DNA from: an uncultured Ruminococcus sp.
GTDB taxonomy: Bacteria > Bacillota > Clostridia > Oscillospirales > Ruminococcaceae
Assembly (NCBI GenBank): GCA_947175975.1
Contig: CAMWOX010000081.1
Coordinates: 1-7,061, forward strand
DNA: 7,061 bases
Direction: 5' to 3'
Under the pieces are notes generated by a model that saw nothing but the letters and a program-made list of their open reading frames with translations, did no database searches and was not told where the DNA came from. A program made the position numbers and the translations under genes. This document shows, one piece after another, positions 1 through 5,701 of the stretch (positions within the stretch are counted from its first letter, which is position 1; each line of letters opens with the position of its first letter).

Positions 1-609
1 TTTTACAACTTCGGGTGCCATGTAGCCCGGTTTTCCACCAATACCGAAGTTGCTGCCGTCCGGGGCGATATTGTCGCAGTCGCAGACAAGAATATCACCG
101 GTCTTGATATTAATAAAGAAACCGCCGTCGTTCAGATCCTGGTAACTTTTCCCGGCTCTGTGGAGCTGACGGAATGCATTCACAATATTGATCACGGCTG
201 TGATCATTGCATACAGGCTCTTGAACTGAACGGAAGTTTTTATGGCTTTTCCGGTAAGCGGATCAATGTCGAGCTTGTAAGTATTTAAAATATCCACGAA
301 AGAATCATAGCCCTGGGGTCTGAGATTCATCAGATATCCGAAGCCGCCGGATTCCATGGGCTTTGTGAGATATTTCGGCCACAGGAACTTGTTGCTCGGT
401 GCGCCGTCATTGATATTGTTGGCAATATTCTGCCGGAATGCTTTGGGATTACGCATTTTGTCAATATCATACCATTTGAGTGCGTAATCCATGTTGTTAA
501 ATTCCACCAGATAAACAATACCCTGACCGCCCTGACCAAGAACTTTCTTGACTTTCGCAGCCCCGCCATATTCCATTTCCACATACTGCCCAATTTGCAG
601 TTCAACCAT
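1..609 (-). CDS. Atypical serine/threonine protein kinase-like protein, 3' end outside window
   Basis: The frame is open from an ATG at 609 to the window edge (203 codons). A ribosome binding site (AGAAAGGG) precedes the ATG. Visible kinase elements in order are a glycine-rich loop GQGGQGIVYLV (residues 25-35), the ATP-anchoring lysine in YALKWY (K45), the catalytic loop YQDLNDGGFFIN (156-167, catalytic Asp D158), DCDN (177-180) in place of DFG, and GYMAPEV (195-201) as the APE motif. The pattern (FLWPKYL, GFGYLM, then Y-x-D-L, then DxDN) matches a bacterial kinase family often found with von Willebrand A and PP2C phosphatase genes (TerY-P-like clusters); that link is from memory of the family. 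Oddities: HRD is YQD, and the Mg-binding Asn expected five residues after D158 is Gly163, so it may be weak or inactive. It starts 45 bases after the LRR gene stop and is probably co-transcribed with it. No signal peptide or membrane segment is seen in this part. Confidence 0.85.
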   Translation of the reverse strand, partial: MVELQIGQYVEMEYGGAAKVKKVLGQGGQGIVYLVEFNNMDYALKWYDIDKMRNPKAFRQNIANNINDGAPSNKFLWPKYLTKPMESGGFGYLMNLRPQGYDSFVDILNTYKLDIDPLTGKAIKTSVQFKSLYAMITAVINIVNAFRQLHRAGKSYQDLNDGGFFINIKTGDILVCDCDNIAPDGSNFGIGGKPGYMAPEVVK

Positions 610-654
610 TTGGATTCATCCCTTTCTGAATTGTAATTTGTTGCAGTTTAGAAT

Positions 655-1779
655 TTAAAACCGACCGTTTTTGTTGATAATTTCTGTTTTGATGTCTAAT
701 TCCCGACAGTATCTCTGTACATAGGATCTGTCATAGCAACGGATCACAAGATCGCTACAATGCGAGAAAGCGTCTTCTTCGATCTGCTTGACGCTGTCAG
801 GGATCATTAATTTCCGCAGGCTCTCACATCCCTCAAATGCACTACTGCCGATACTTATGATTGTATTGGGCAGATCCACAATTTCGAGATTGTAGCAGAA
901 CTGGAATGTGGTGTCTGCGATCTCTGTTACACCAGCCGGGATACTGACTTTGTTCAGTTTCTCACACTGGCTGAATGCACCCTGTCCGATGGATCTCACA
1001 CTTGATGGAATTGCAATGGTTTTGAGACGCTTGCATTCAGAGAATGCATACTGACCAATGACAATCAGCGTAGAGGGCAGTTCTATATTCTTCATGAATT
1101 TGAAACTGTCAAAACAGAAATTATCCAACATCATGTAACCGCCTGGCACTTTGACATTGCCTTTGAGACGGGAGCGTGCGGCATCGGAATTTTTGAAAAT
1201 CTGTGTCGGATCGATTTCCGGGATCGGATTTTCTACAACGGGCTGCGGAGCTGCCGGTCTCTGCGGTGCAGGTGCAGTCTGCTGTGGCATTACCGGCTGT
1301 GCCATATTTGCCATAGGCTGTGCCTGTGTCATGGGTTGTCCGCCATAACCGGCAGCAGGGGGAGGACTGAACGGATTGGCATTGACAAACTGCGGCTGGG
1401 CGGGGAATGCCTGTGCCGGTGCTGCCATTGCACCCTGTTCTGGCATTGTTGTTTCATAAGGCCAGTCAAGCAGATAGGTGAAGCAGACCATGACGAACTC
1501 AACAGCACTCTCTGAGAGAAACATTTCGTTCATCATATATTCTTTGGCTTTCATTTCAGAGATTTTCTGATTATCACCTCTCTGCATGGCGGTCAGAACA
1601 CCGCTCTTGGTAACGTTCTTCAACAGTCGACGTTCTTTTTCATACTCCGGGATATAGTCATTCATTAAAGAAATAAACTGATCGGGATTACTTAAAATTT
1701 CATTGCCGAACTGCTGGAGCATACCCTTGAGTTTCTGACTGACAGCGACTGTGTTTTCAAATCCTGCTACATTGACCAT
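655..1779 (-). CDS. BspA-type leucine-rich-repeat protein with helical N-terminal domain
   Basis: 374 residues. The ATG at 1779 follows GCAGGAAT at a good distance, and an in-frame TAG lies a few codons upstream, which fixes the start. Residues 1-110 form a predicted helical domain; the stretch FGNEILSNPDQF...DYIPEYEKERRLL resembles a small helical module seen N-terminal to varied bacterial signalling proteins (tentative). Residues about 112-188 are a low-complexity Pro/Gln/Ala/Met linker. Residues about 205-345 contain five LRR_5 repeats of about 23 residues with the pattern IP-S-V-IG-AF-C-L. They end in a cap (CYDRSYVQRYCRE, 348-360) typical of BspA-like proteins. Such repeats usually bind proteins. 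There is no signal peptide, membrane segment, sortase signal or dockerin, so it is probably cytosolic, unlike most BspA relatives. It is the first gene of the unit with the kinase and may be its partner or substrate; that is inference. Confidence 0.9.
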   Translation of the reverse strand: MVNVAGFENTVAVSQKLKGMLQQFGNEILSNPDQFISLMNDYIPEYEKERRLLKNVTKSGVLTAMQRGDNQKISEMKAKEYMMNEMFLSESAVEFVMVCFTYLLDWPYETTMPEQGAMAAPAQAFPAQPQFVNANPFSPPPAAGYGGQPMTQAQPMANMAQPVMPQQTAPAPQRPAAPQPVVENPIPEIDPTQIFKNSDAARSRLKGNVKVPGGYMMLDNFCFDSFKFMKNIELPSTLIVIGQYAFSECKRLKTIAIPSSVRSIGQGAFSQCEKLNKVSIPAGVTEIADTTFQFCYNLEIVDLPNTIISIGSSAFEGCESLRKLMIPDSVKQIEEDAFSHCSDLVIRCYDRSYVQRYCRELDIKTEIINKNGRF

Positions 1780-1987
1780 AAAATTCCTGCTGCTGAAAAT
1801 ATAAATCTATAAAATTCAAGAATTTATATTCAGGAACATGTCATATAAAAATCAGGCATGATTCCTGAGCAGCCTCTCCTTTCTTGAAAAGATCTTGAAA
1901 AATAAATACCAAAAAACGAATCTCGTTTTTCTGTGATCAGATCAGTGCAGTGTCTGTGATGCTGAAATGAAAATCACACACACATTT
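1780..1987 (-). promoter_or_regulatory. Long structured 5' leader of the LRR/kinase unit
   Basis: About 208 nt separate the predicted transcription start from the LRR start codon. Reading on the minus strand, three segments compete. Segment A is TCAGGAATCATG (1868-1857), B is CATGTTCCTGA (1840-1830), and C is CAGGAA (1789-1784), the core of the LRR ribosome binding site. A and B pair over 11 bp with one bulged T and a 16-nt loop. TTCCTG of B can instead pair with C and hide the ribosome binding site. A can also fold locally on TCAGG/CCTGA (1868-1852). Upstream is an A/T-rich 8-bp inverted repeat (1912-1919/1923-1930, 3-nt loop) and a direct repeat of TCTTGAAAA on the plus strand (1882-1890 and 1893-1901). 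The sequence matches no riboswitch class I recognise. Regulation by alternative folding is inference. Confidence 0.4.
1830..1859 (-). other. Possible 9-codon leader ORF (MPDFYMTCS) upstream of the LRR gene
   Basis: An ATG at 1859 opens nine codons and stops at TGA 1832-1830. It lies inside the leader and overlaps the 3' arm of the inverted repeat. A strong Shine-Dalgarno-like GAAAGGAGAGG sits at 1883-1873. Its distance to the ATG (13-16 nt) is long, although a weaker AGGA lies 3-4 nt before the ATG. No other start codon is at a better distance from that SD-like sequence. Translation here would disturb the leader pairing. It may equally be chance. Confidence 0.2.
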
Positions 1988-1993
1988 ACAAAA

Positions 1994-2022
1994 AGTATAA
2001 CATGAATCCGGCAGATTGTCAA
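1994..2022 (-). promoter_or_regulatory. Sigma-A promoter of the LRR/kinase unit
   Basis: On the minus strand a perfect -35 TTGACA (2022-2017) is followed after exactly 17 nt by a -10 TATACT (1999-1994), five of six matches to consensus. The predicted start of transcription is near 1987. No other candidate of this quality is seen between here and the LRR start. Confidence 0.8.
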
Positions 2023-2180
2023 TAGATTGCAGACGGATTTTCCGATTTTTTATATTTCCTACAAAAAAGAGAAGCAAAAATATGGCACTTCGCACCAAAA
2101 AAAAAGCATTTCTTTTCGGCTGAGAAAAAGCAAGGGAAAAATAGACAGAAATATACTTGTAAATTCGTGATATTTAGCAC
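2023..2180. other. A/T-rich spacer between divergent promoters
   Basis: This stretch is rich in A and T runs, for example nine A's near 2097-2105. It separates the leftward promoter from the rightward one. No convincing ORF, RNA gene or long inverted repeat is seen. The A/T runs just upstream of 2181 could act as an UP element or bend DNA, but nothing shows this directly. Confidence 0.4.
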
Positions 2181-2209
2181 TTGTATTTTTTTGAAAAATA
2201 TGTTATAAT
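2181..2209 (+). promoter_or_regulatory. Extended -10 promoter of the lipoprotein/GGDEF operon
   Basis: TGTTATAAT (2201-2209) is a perfect -10 with an upstream TG extension. A partial -35, TTGTAT (2181-2186), lies at 17-nt spacing and matches only the first three consensus bases. The predicted start is near 2216, giving a leader of about 50 nt with no obvious structure. Confidence 0.75.
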
Positions 2210-2252
2210 AAATAGAAATCTGACTGTTTACTGAGATAACCCTGTGATACTG

Positions 2253-2259
2253 AAGGAGG
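2253..2259 (+). promoter_or_regulatory. Ribosome binding site AAGGAGG that selects a TTG start
   Basis: AAGGAGG ends at 2259. A TTG at 2260 would touch it, and the ATG at 2275 is 15 nt away. The TTG at 2269 lies 9 nt downstream, the best distance, so TTG 2269 is taken as the start of the lipoprotein gene. Confidence 0.7.
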
Positions 2260-2268
2260 TTGATTTTT

Positions 2269-3363
2269 TTGAGAATGAAAAGTCTGATGAGAGGTGCAGT
2301 GGGCTGTATGCTTCTTCTGTCCATGCTTTCAGCCACGGGCTGTGCATCAGAACGGCAAGAACAGAATATTACAATTGCAGTGATCTGTAAGAACAAGAAC
2401 AAAGACGAATACTGGGATTCTGTCCGTCAGGCGTGTGATGATGCCCAGGCGGAAATGAAAGTGAATATTATGCAGCTTAGTCCGGATATAGAAGATGTGG
2501 ATCAGCAGATTGCAAATATCAATGAAGCTGTTGCCGCCGGTGTAGATGCAATTGTGTTAGCCGCAATTGATCCGGATGCTGAGAATGAAGCACTTTCCAA
2601 AGCCAATAGTGCTGGCATTCCCGTTCTGACAATTGATTCAGATGTTACTTACGATGGCAGAGCCTGTTATATCGGCACGCAGAATGCCTCTGCGGCTGCA
2701 ATTGCCGCCAGAAGTGCCAAGGAAATTCTCCAGAATGACGGCACAATTGGTGTGGTCTACCATGGAAGTACTTCCACGGCTACTCTCCGTATGAGTGGTT
2801 TTATGCAGGAAATCAATCCGCCGGAGGATGAGAAGGCAGATAAGCCGGCAGGTGCAGGTTCCAAGCCAAATAATTCCCACCAGGGAAATCCTCCGGAAGT
2901 ACCAGATGAACCTGGTTCAAAATCAGCTGCTTCTGATGTAAATATCAAAATCCTTGAGTCTCTCAATGGTGAGGGCGATATGGAGATTTCCAAAGATATG
3001 GTCAAAAAATTGATTACAGAACAGCATGTGAATCTGGTTTATGCAACCAATCAGCCTGGTACTCGTGGTGCGTGCGAGGCAATCGAGGAGCTGATTGATG
3101 CCGGGACAATTCAGCCGGATGAAGTTCAGCTTGTCGGTTTTGACTATTTCAGTGGTGCATATGATTATATCACAAGCGGCATTCTGGATGCTGTCATCGT
3201 CCAGAATCCATATAATATGGGTTATATGGGTGTTCGTACTGCCAGAAGTCTGATTCAGGGCGAACAGGTACAGCCATCAATTGATACTGGTGCAGTACTT
3301 GTCACAGCGGATAACATCAATGAGGAATATATTCAGTTCCTCGTAAATCCATCTGGCAATTAA
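2269..3363 (+). CDS. Sugar-type periplasmic-binding lipoprotein (Peripla_BP_4-like)
   Basis: 364 residues from the TTG at 2269. The N-terminus is a lipoprotein signal: basic start, hydrophobic core GAVGCMLLLSML, and lipobox SATGC with Cys25 as the likely lipidated residue. The mature part follows the ribose/xylose-binding type I fold. It shows ITIAVICKNKN near residue 34, a helix AVAAGVDAIVLAAIDPD, the hinge-side IPVLTIDSD (117-125), GTIGVVYHG, VNLVYATNQPGTRGACEA, and LVGFDYFSGAYDYI in the second lobe. A Pro/Glu/Lys/Ser-rich stretch at about 184-222 is inserted between the two lobes and is probably a disordered surface loop. Family members bind sugars or related small molecules outside the membrane, usually for an ABC importer. 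No permease or ATPase gene is here; the next gene, 13 bases on, encodes a membrane GGDEF-like protein, which suggests a sensory role. The ligand is not predictable. Confidence 0.88.
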   Translation: MRMKSLMRGAVGCMLLLSMLSATGCASERQEQNITIAVICKNKNKDEYWDSVRQACDDAQAEMKVNIMQLSPDIEDVDQQIANINEAVAAGVDAIVLAAIDPDAENEALSKANSAGIPVLTIDSDVTYDGRACYIGTQNASAAAIAARSAKEILQNDGTIGVVYHGSTSTATLRMSGFMQEINPPEDEKADKPAGAGSKPNNSHQGNPPEVPDEPGSKSAASDVNIKILESLNGEGDMEISKDMVKKLITEQHVNLVYATNQPGTRGACEAIEELIDAGTIQPDEVQLVGFDYFSGAYDYITSGILDAVIVQNPYNMGYMGVRTARSLIQGEQVQPSIDTGAVLVTADNINEEYIQFLVNPSGN

Positions 3364-3376
3364 AGGAGGGCTGAAA

Positions 3377-4624
3377 ATGGCTAGAAAAAATACCAGAAGA
3401 AATACAATTGATGTGAAACGCCGCCGAGATCCTGGTATCCGGAAAATCGGCAGAATGTATATTATCATGGGTATTATTTATGTCGTCTTTATTGCGTTTA
3501 ACATGATTGTTGAAAATCTCGTGTATGTCAATACCAGAGACCAGTACGATGTTAGTCTGGAATCTGTCAACAGAGTGGCCGTACTGCGAAAAGAATTTTC
3601 CAAAATCAATCAGAATGTTCTTGTGCTTGCTTCCGTAGAGGTAGAATCGGAGAAACAAGCTTTGTTAAATCAGATTGAAAACAGTATGATTACACTGGGA
3701 GAAGAAGAACAGATCTTTCTGGAAAGTGTGAAAGATCGTTCTGAAAATGCAACCAGAAGATTTAAACATGTTATGTATGCTCTTGATGTTTATGAGAACA
3801 AAATCGATGACATCAAAGACAGGTTGCTGACGATGGACAGCAAAGAGGCTGTTGACATTTATGTGCAGGAATTGAATCCGCTCTGGATGATTGCCAATGA
3901 AATGCTTGGTGCAGTAACAGAAATTACTTCCAGGGAAGCGGCTATGAGCCGTGTAAAAATTGCTATGAATCATGGTGCAGCACAGATCAGCCTGGTTATC
4001 ATGGTAATTATTCTGATTATCATGTTAGTTGTTTTTGGCAATAGACAGGTTAAGACACTGATTGAAGTACAGAACCAGACCCGGGAACTCAACGAAGCCA
4101 GCGCACGTCTCACAAAATCCAGGAAAAAATTGCTGGATTCCGCAATGACAAACATTCTGACAGGTATGAAAAACCGCTATGCACTGGATGAGAGCCTCTC
4201 ACAGCTGATTAACAATGCACAGTTCAATATCGCTGTTTTCGATGTGGATAATTTCAGAAATATCAACGACATGTACGGTTATGAGGTCGGAGATGAATAT
4301 CTCTCTACAATTGCAGAACGTCTGAAAGAAGAATACTCTGAATACGCTGAGATGTTCAATATTACCGGAAACGAGTTCTGTATGATTTTCTATGAGCATG
4401 TTTCCGACGTTCAGGCACAGCAGCTGGCAGAACAGATCCGGCTTGGTATCGGTCAGCCGACCATGGTCGCAGGCAGTCTGGTGCTGCAAGCACCTGTTTC
4501 TGCAAGTCTTTATCATTACTTACCAAGTGATAACCTTGATGTCAATACGCTTCTGATGCGGATGGATTCTGCACTTCATGCGGCAAAGCGTGACGGTGGC
4601 AACCGGATGTATCAGATCCAGTAA
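3377..4624 (+). CDS. Membrane sensor protein with degenerate GGDEF domain
   Basis: 415 residues. The ATG at 3377 has AAAGGAGG overlapping the stop codon of the lipoprotein gene, so the two are co-translated or tightly linked. After a basic N-terminus, TM1 spans about 27-46. An extracellular region of about 150 residues, mostly helical, follows. TM2 spans about 203-221, then a helical linker (about 225-255) leads to a GGDEF-family domain (255-415). Conserved parts are ILTGMKNR, FDVDNFRNINDMYGYEVGD (metal Asp289, Asn297, Asp298, Asp306) and SALHAAKRDGGNR. The signature itself is TGNEF (330-334) instead of GGDEF: the first Gly and the catalytic/metal Asp are lost. The opening Asp of DxLTG is Asn259, and no RxxD inhibitory site is visible. 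Diguanylate cyclase activity is therefore doubtful; GTP binding or a protein-interaction role is more likely. There is no EAL domain. It probably receives signals from the adjacent binding lipoprotein. Confidence 0.9.
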   Translation: MARKNTRRNTIDVKRRRDPGIRKIGRMYIIMGIIYVVFIAFNMIVENLVYVNTRDQYDVSLESVNRVAVLRKEFSKINQNVLVLASVEVESEKQALLNQIENSMITLGEEEQIFLESVKDRSENATRRFKHVMYALDVYENKIDDIKDRLLTMDSKEAVDIYVQELNPLWMIANEMLGAVTEITSREAAMSRVKIAMNHGAAQISLVIMVIILIIMLVVFGNRQVKTLIEVQNQTRELNEASARLTKSRKKLLDSAMTNILTGMKNRYALDESLSQLINNAQFNIAVFDVDNFRNINDMYGYEVGDEYLSTIAERLKEEYSEYAEMFNITGNEFCMIFYEHVSDVQAQQLAEQIRLGIGQPTMVAGSLVLQAPVSASLYHYLPSDNLDVNTLLMRMDSALHAAKRDGGNRMYQIQ

Positions 4625-4656
4625 AAATAACATTTTCTTAAAATCTTAAAATAATT

Positions 4657-4697
4657 CCCTTTCAGATAAAAGGTTCTTATCTGAAAGGGTTTATTTT
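4657..4697 (+). terminator. Rho-independent terminator of the lipoprotein/GGDEF operon
   Basis: CCCTTTCAGATAA (4657-4669) and TTATCTGAAAGGG (4677-4689) form a perfect 13-bp stem with a 7-nt loop, followed by TTTATTTT. It begins 33 bases after the GGDEF-protein stop codon and should end that operon. Confidence 0.9.
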
Positions 4698-4703
4698 CTG
4701 CTA

Positions 4704-4844
4704 TCATCCAGATTCAATTGCAAAGTAAAAGCCATAATATTCGCCATTTACAGTGATTTTTGTAAATCTGCACAAAGAACCTGGCACGTCCATGAATTGA
4801 AATAAATCATAAGATATATATTCTTTCAAATATGTATTATCAGA
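4704..4844 (-). pseudogene. Relic of a CotH-kinase-family gene
   Basis: The minus-strand frame is open for 46 codons between TAA (4847-4845) and TGA (4706-4704). It reads SDNTYLKEYISYDLF, then QFMDVPGSLCRFTK, then ITVNGEYYGFYFAIESG. This resembles the CotH core as I know it: (S/D)xTYMKEYxSYD, MGV-P, then xxVNGEYWGLYLAxE. CotH proteins are atypical protein kinases of spore coats and of some secreted clostridial proteins; a full protein is several hundred residues. Here only the central segment remains, with no start codon or ribosome binding site. The codons upstream of the TAA (SSSLRIA) may be further decayed homologous sequence before another TAG. The 3' side is cut off close to the operon terminator. 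The assignment rests on recalled family motifs, not on a search. Confidence 0.55.
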
Positions 4845-4915
4845 TTATGCTATGCGTAGAGATGAGGATTCTTGCTATAATTGAGGAAATAATGTACAGC
4901 ATATTGAAAAACCTA

Positions 4916-4944
4916 TTGACAAAAATGAAAAAAAATGTTAAAAT
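4916..4944 (+). promoter_or_regulatory. Sigma-A promoter of the phosphoesterase/nitroreductase unit
   Basis: Perfect -35 TTGACA (4916-4921), 17-nt spacer, and -10 TAAAAT (4939-4944) with a TG extension (TGTTAAAAT). The predicted start is near 4951, leaving a leader of about 29 nt that carries only the ribosome binding site AAAGGAG (4965-4971). Confidence 0.85.
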
Positions 4945-4979
4945 AAATTATAAATTCAATTCAGAAAGGAGATCCGGGC

Positions 4980-5684
4980 ATGTTTCTCGTGACAGGAGAT
5001 ATTCATGGTCTGCGTGACAGACAGGATTTTGAACGCCTTTCTTTTACTTATCAGGAATTGTTTGATACTATGACAAAAGATGATTATTTAATCATTACTG
5101 GTGATTTTGGTCTCGTTTGGGATAGTTCCGTAGAAGAAATCCGTCTGTTGCAATGGTTGGAAGACAGGAATTTCACAACGCTTTTTGTCGATGGAAACCA
5201 TGAAAATTTTGATCTTCTTGAATTATTATATCCTGTTGAAAACTGGAATGGCGGAAAAATCCGCAGAATTTCTCCCAGTGTGATGCAGCTCATGCGTGGG
5301 CAGGTTTTTGAAATTAATGGAAAAAGCTTTTTTACAATGGGCGGCGCAGAAAGTCATGACAAAGAATTTCGGCTACCAGGGATCACCTGGTGGCAGCAGG
5401 AACTTCCGACTAGAAAAGAAATCCAGGAGGCAAGAGCCAATTTGCTGGGACACCGTATGAAAGTGGATTATGTGATTACACATTGTTTGCCAAGCAGTAT
5501 CCAACATCAGTTGTTTGGAAACGACAATACCATTTATCCGGATAATATTCTGACAGATTTTCTGGATGAAATTGCTGTAAAAATGCAGTATGAACACTGG
5601 TACTGCGGACATTATCACCGGGATGGTGTTATTATGAAAAATCCAAAGATGCATATTGTATATCGGAAAGTAAAATTATTATAA
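4980..5684 (+). CDS. Calcineurin-like metallophosphoesterase
   Basis: 234 residues. The ATG at 4980 lies 8 nt after AAAGGAG. All metal-site motifs of the family are present in order: GDIHG (6-10), GDFG (41-44), GNHE (72-75), a histidine in ITHC (H168) and GHYH (210-213). These coordinate two metal ions and hydrolyse a phosphoester. The substrate cannot be told from sequence; small stand-alone members act on nucleotides, phosphoproteins or phosphodiesters. There is no signal peptide or membrane segment, so it should be cytosolic. The length is normal for a single-domain enzyme and nothing is truncated. It is the first gene of a two-gene unit with the nitroreductase 17 bases downstream. Confidence 0.93.
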   Translation: MFLVTGDIHGLRDRQDFERLSFTYQELFDTMTKDDYLIITGDFGLVWDSSVEEIRLLQWLEDRNFTTLFVDGNHENFDLLELLYPVENWNGGKIRRISPSVMQLMRGQVFEINGKSFFTMGGAESHDKEFRLPGITWWQQELPTRKEIQEARANLLGHRMKVDYVITHCLPSSIQHQLFGNDNTIYPDNILTDFLDEIAVKMQYEHWYCGHYHRDGVIMKNPKMHIVYRKVKLL

Positions 5685-5701
5685 TTTGCAGGAGGTTTTT
5701 T

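Noticed and set aside
330..605. 91-codon minus-strand ORF inside the kinase gene
   Set aside because: It is another frame of the kinase gene, whose own frame carries the kinase motifs and runs through to the window edge.
1151..1348. 65-codon plus-strand ORF rich in Gly, Cys and Ala
   Set aside because: It is the antisense of the Pro/Gln/Ala linker of the LRR gene; the composition is explained by that low-complexity stretch.
1912..1930. AAAAACGA/TCGTTTTT inverted repeat as an attenuator terminator
   Set aside because: The stem is mostly A/T pairs with a 3-nt loop and too weak to call; it is noted only as part of the leader.
2034..2051. CGGA/TCCG hairpin followed by ATTTTTT as a plus-strand terminator
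   Set aside because: The stem is only four base pairs and no rightward transcript ends here.
2260..2262. TTG at 2260 as the lipoprotein start
   Set aside because: It touches the AAGGAGG site directly, leaving no spacing; the TTG at 2269 is placed correctly.
2019..2402. 127-codon minus-strand ORF
   Set aside because: It covers both divergent promoters and the lipoprotein signal-peptide region antisense. Its translation is rich in Phe, Cys and Lys with no family pattern.
2269..3363. Calling the lipoprotein the substrate-binding part of a sugar ABC importer
   Set aside because: No permease or ATPase gene is in its operon, which ends at a strong terminator after the GGDEF-like gene.
4832..5017. 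61-codon plus-strand ORF upstream of the phosphoesterase
   Set aside because: It runs across the TTGACA/TAAAAT promoter and into the phosphoesterase start in another frame, has no ribosome binding site and reads as low-complexity Lys/Asn sequence.
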